From Pseudomonadota bacterium (GTDB lineage: Bacteria; Myxococcota_A; UBA796; SXON01), in NCBI GenBank assembly GCA_030685065.1, contig JAUXQH010000113.1, forward strand, positions 1 to 33,573: a stretch of 33,573 nucleotides of DNA. The letters are read 5' to 3'. Both the position numbers and the translations under genes were made by a program. How positions within the stretch are numbered: the first letter of the stretch is position 1; every line of letters starts with the position of its first letter. Below are positions 32,148-33,573 of this stretch, piece after piece. The notes beneath the pieces were generated by a model that did no database searches, was not told the origin of the DNA, and saw only the letters and a program-made list of their open reading frames with translations.

Positions 32148-32852
32148 ATGCTCCTCCTCCTCGCCTGCACCGCGTGCGGAGGGCGGCGGATGTCCGAGCG
32201 TGCCGCGTGGTGGGTCGACCACGTCCTCCCGAACGTCGCGACGCGGCAATGGGTGCTCACGGTGCCGTGGAGCCGGCGGTGGCTCCTCGCGCGGCGCCCC
32301 GACCTGATGTGCGGCGTGCACCGGGTGGCGATGCGCCGGATCGAGCGGTGGTATGCCGGGCAGGCCGGCGCGAACGGGCGGGAGGCGCAGACCGGATCGG
32401 TGACGGGCGTGCAGCGGTTCGGCTCGGCGCTCAACCTGAACCTACGTTTCCACATCGTGTCGTTGGACGGCGTGTACACGCGCGGCGCGGACGGCCGGCT
32501 CTCGTTCACGCGCGTGGGCCCACACACGGCCGACGTGGAGGCGCTGGTGGTGGCCATCGCGGCGTCCTGCGAAGCGTGGCTCGCCGGGCAGGGCTTCGGG
32601 CCCGAGGAGGACGGGGACGGGGAGGAGGACGACGCGCAGGCCGTGATCCAGCAGGCCTGATTGCTGGGGGTCGCGGCGCTGGGCCGGCGTGCGGGCAAGA
32701 AGGCGAAGCGGGTCCAGAAGCTCGGCGGGCGGGAGGTCGCGCTGCCGCCGCGGTGCGCAGGGTTCTCAGGGTACAACCTGCATGCTGGAGTGGGCCTGCG
32801 CGCGGGGGACTGGGAAAGGCTGGAGGAGCTGTGCCGGTACATCCTCCGCAGA
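32148..32852 (+). pseudogene. Degenerate IS91-type (Y2/HUH) transposase fragment
   Basis: The frame resembles IS91-family transposases from the end of the zinc-binding region (ACTACGGRRMSERA) through DHVLPNVATRQWVLTVP and TGSVTGVQRFGSALNLNL to LEELCRYILRR. The HUH motif, normally HFH, reads RFH, so the first metal-binding His is lost. A TGA at 32658-32660 interrupts the gene; similarity resumes in the same frame after it (GVAALGRRAG). Homology stops at about 32852, before the catalytic tyrosine region, and the N-terminal zinc-finger part is also missing. The apparent start MLLLLACTA looks like a host lipoprotein leader fused to the relic. Not functional as written. Confidence 0.75.
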
Positions 32853-32884
32853 GAACTTCCCCCCTCGTCCGCGCCGATCGCGCG

Positions 32885-33064
32885 CGTGCGCCCGCGCAAC
32901 ACGCCGATCGTGGAGACGTACGACACCGCCTTGACCCTGCGCGCGAGCGCAAAGCGCATCACCTCGATCGTGCCGAGCACGTCCGGCTCGAACAGCTGCT
33001 CGTAGCCGAGCGCGTGGTTGACGAGCGCGCCGTTGTGGACGACGTGGTCCACCTCGCGCGCGTC
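32885..33064 (-). pseudogene. Thioester-reductase (NAD-binding) domain fragment
   Basis: On the minus strand, with neither start nor stop of its own, the sequence reads REVDHVVHNGALVNHALGYE, then a VLGTIEVMRFALARRVKAVS stretch and YVSTIGVLRG. This is the conserved core of the Re domains that release products of NRPS/PKS enzymes (HNGA, GT.E.LR.A, YVST). Only about 60 residues remain, joined to an ATP-grasp tail on one side and the transposase relic on the other. Confidence 0.6.
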
Positions 33065-33217
33065 CACTCCCCCTTCGTCAGCCTCGAACTTGCCCGACTC
33101 GAAGACGGAAACTGGGAGATCGTCGAGGTAGGTGACGGCCAGGTCTCCGGACTCCGCGACATGGACCCGATCGCCTTCTTCCGTGCGCTCGGCATCGCGT
33201 TGGATTCGAACCCCTAA
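33065..33217 (+). pseudogene. C-terminal fragment of an ATP-grasp (DUF4343-like) protein
   Basis: The plus strand reads HSPFVSLELARLEDGNWEIV, then EVGDGQVSGLRDMDPIAFFRALG, ending at TAA 33217. This resembles the end of small ATP-grasp proteins of the R2K/DUF4343 type (FVSVDxAxxxDGxWxIxExGDGQVSGL). The frame continues upstream only through antisense reductase sequence, so the gene is truncated at about 33065. Confidence 0.55.
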
Positions 33218-33230
33218 AGACGACCACCAA

Positions 33231-33380
33231 GGCGGACTCCTCCGAATCAACGCGCGCCGGATCGGTGAATTTTCGGCGTTCAACCTATGGTTGGGCATAT
33301 TGGACAATTATAGAACTTTTTGGATCGATCCGGATGAGCGCTCGGTCGAGGAATTCGAGGAGTTGATGGCGGGGAAGTAG
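33231..33380 (+). pseudogene. Unidentified low-GC C-terminal coding fragment
   Basis: A stop-free stretch ending at TAG 33378-33380 encodes 49 residues including NLWLGILDNYRTFWIDPDE and SVEEFEELMAGK. It lacks a start and any ribosome site. Codons such as ATA, AGA, TTT and AAT make it markedly A/T-rich for this window, suggesting foreign origin. Family not recognised. Confidence 0.35.
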
Positions 33381-33404
33381 ACCCCTGCCCGCTCCCCTCG
33401 CCTT

Positions 33405-33457
33405 CCGGCCGATCTCCAGCTGACGGTTCTGGAAGATGGGATGAGCTGGTCGGCCGG
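33405..33457 (+). ncRNA. Strong RNA hairpin upstream of IS110-type transposase; bridge RNA candidate
   Basis: CCGGCCGA-tct-CCAGCT (33405-33421) pairs perfectly with AGCTGGTCGGCCGG (33444-33457): 14 base pairs with a 3-base bulge and a 22-base loop. In the IS110 group the noncoding left end, just before the recombinase gene, encodes the bridge RNA that directs target and donor recognition. The 143-base gap before ATG 33524 is in the right place. The full RNA, its loops and the element end cannot be defined from this window. Confidence 0.4.
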
Positions 33458-33523
33458 CCCCTCGCGCCCTCGTGGCTCGCTCGGCTATCGTCCAGTGTGC
33501 ACCCCTCACTCTGGAGCATCGAC

Positions 33524-33573
33524 ATGGACTACGTCGGCATGGACCTCCACCAGAAGTTCAGCGAGTTGTGCGT
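33524..33573 (+). CDS. IS110-family DEDD transposase, N-terminal part (cut by window end)
   Basis: ATG 33524 starts MDYVGMDLHQKFSELCV, matching the usual opening of IS110 transposases (YVGxDxHKKxS), whose RuvC-like domain provides the first catalytic Asp in this VGMDLH motif. Seventeen codons are visible before the window ends, so integrity and group (IS110 or IS1111) cannot be judged. It stands beside several truncated genes, consistent with an accessory region. Confidence 0.75.
   Translation, partial: MDYVGMDLHQKFSELC

Noticed and set aside
32148..32660. A lipoprotein of 170 residues (leader MLLLLAC)
   Set aside because: After the first few codons the sequence is clearly IS91-type transposase, so it is annotated as a relic with a fused or fortuitous leader.
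31604..33307. A 567-codon minus-strand frame
   Set aside because: Only its first part holds recognisable sequence (the thioester-reductase fragment). The rest is antisense to the transposase relic and the beta-barrel gene, with no coherent protein.

Overview
The window looks like a chromosomal segment of a GC-rich, surface-protein-rich member of the Myxococcota, probably a Polyangia-type or uncultured lineage. The evidence is a C-terminal MYXO-CTERM-type sorting tail (Cys-containing GCGC motif, hydrophobic helix, RRRR end), several MopE-like DxDGDG / CDGxDNDC repeat proteins, many lipoproteins, DUF5939-type and GAF-type cyclases, and strong G/C bias at third codon positions. No rRNA, tRNA or CRISPR array was seen.

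Layout. 1-1272: DUF5939/class III cyclase, possibly cut by the window edge. 1285-8181 (minus): a large C-type-lectin/MopE-repeat/MYXO-CTERM surface protein, then a rhomboid protease with a long soluble tail, then an SGNH hydrolase that overlaps the rhomboid gene by ATGA. 8306-12521 (plus): four tightly coupled genes for exported proteins: a lipoprotein with a C-terminal CDxCG motif, a CxxCH lipoprotein of the DUF1549/DUF1588 type, a Tat-exported DUF1501 protein, and a small monohaem lipoprotein. 12629-15286: Ig-like/MopE-repeat lipoprotein. 15308-16994 (minus): a small membrane protein and class II DAHP synthase. 17090-20255 (plus): FG-GAP propeller lipoprotein and a GNAT-like protein. 20218-23044 (minus): V4R-like/GAF/cyclase protein and a SAM methyltransferase. 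23045-23516: gene-poor, with a TetR-type palindrome and an apparent TetR gene relic. 23517-26376 (minus): CotH-kinase/NPCBM-like lipoprotein, a frameshifted micro-ORF and a second SGNH hydrolase.

26491-33573 is the accessory part. It holds an orphan 45-codon ORF, an NlpC/P60 lipoprotein, a WSC / spherulin-4 (GH135-like) / WSC protein whose central domain has clearly lower GC, and a MopE/FG-GAP gene broken by several frameshifts whose MYXO-CTERM tail survives out of frame beside the WSC gene. A beta-barrel protein follows. The right end is a gene graveyard: a degenerate IS91-type transposase, a thioester-reductase fragment, an ATP-grasp tail and an unknown low-GC tail. The window ends in the first 17 codons of an IS110-type transposase, preceded by a strong RNA-like hairpin where a bridge RNA could lie.

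Themes. Most products are exported: outer-membrane or periplasmic lipoproteins and surface repeat proteins. Lipoprotein leaders are unusually short and lack basic residues, and several genes have a GCTAnnnT-like element just upstream of the start. The repeat-rich genes show deletions and frameshifts, which could be real decay or assembly collapse.
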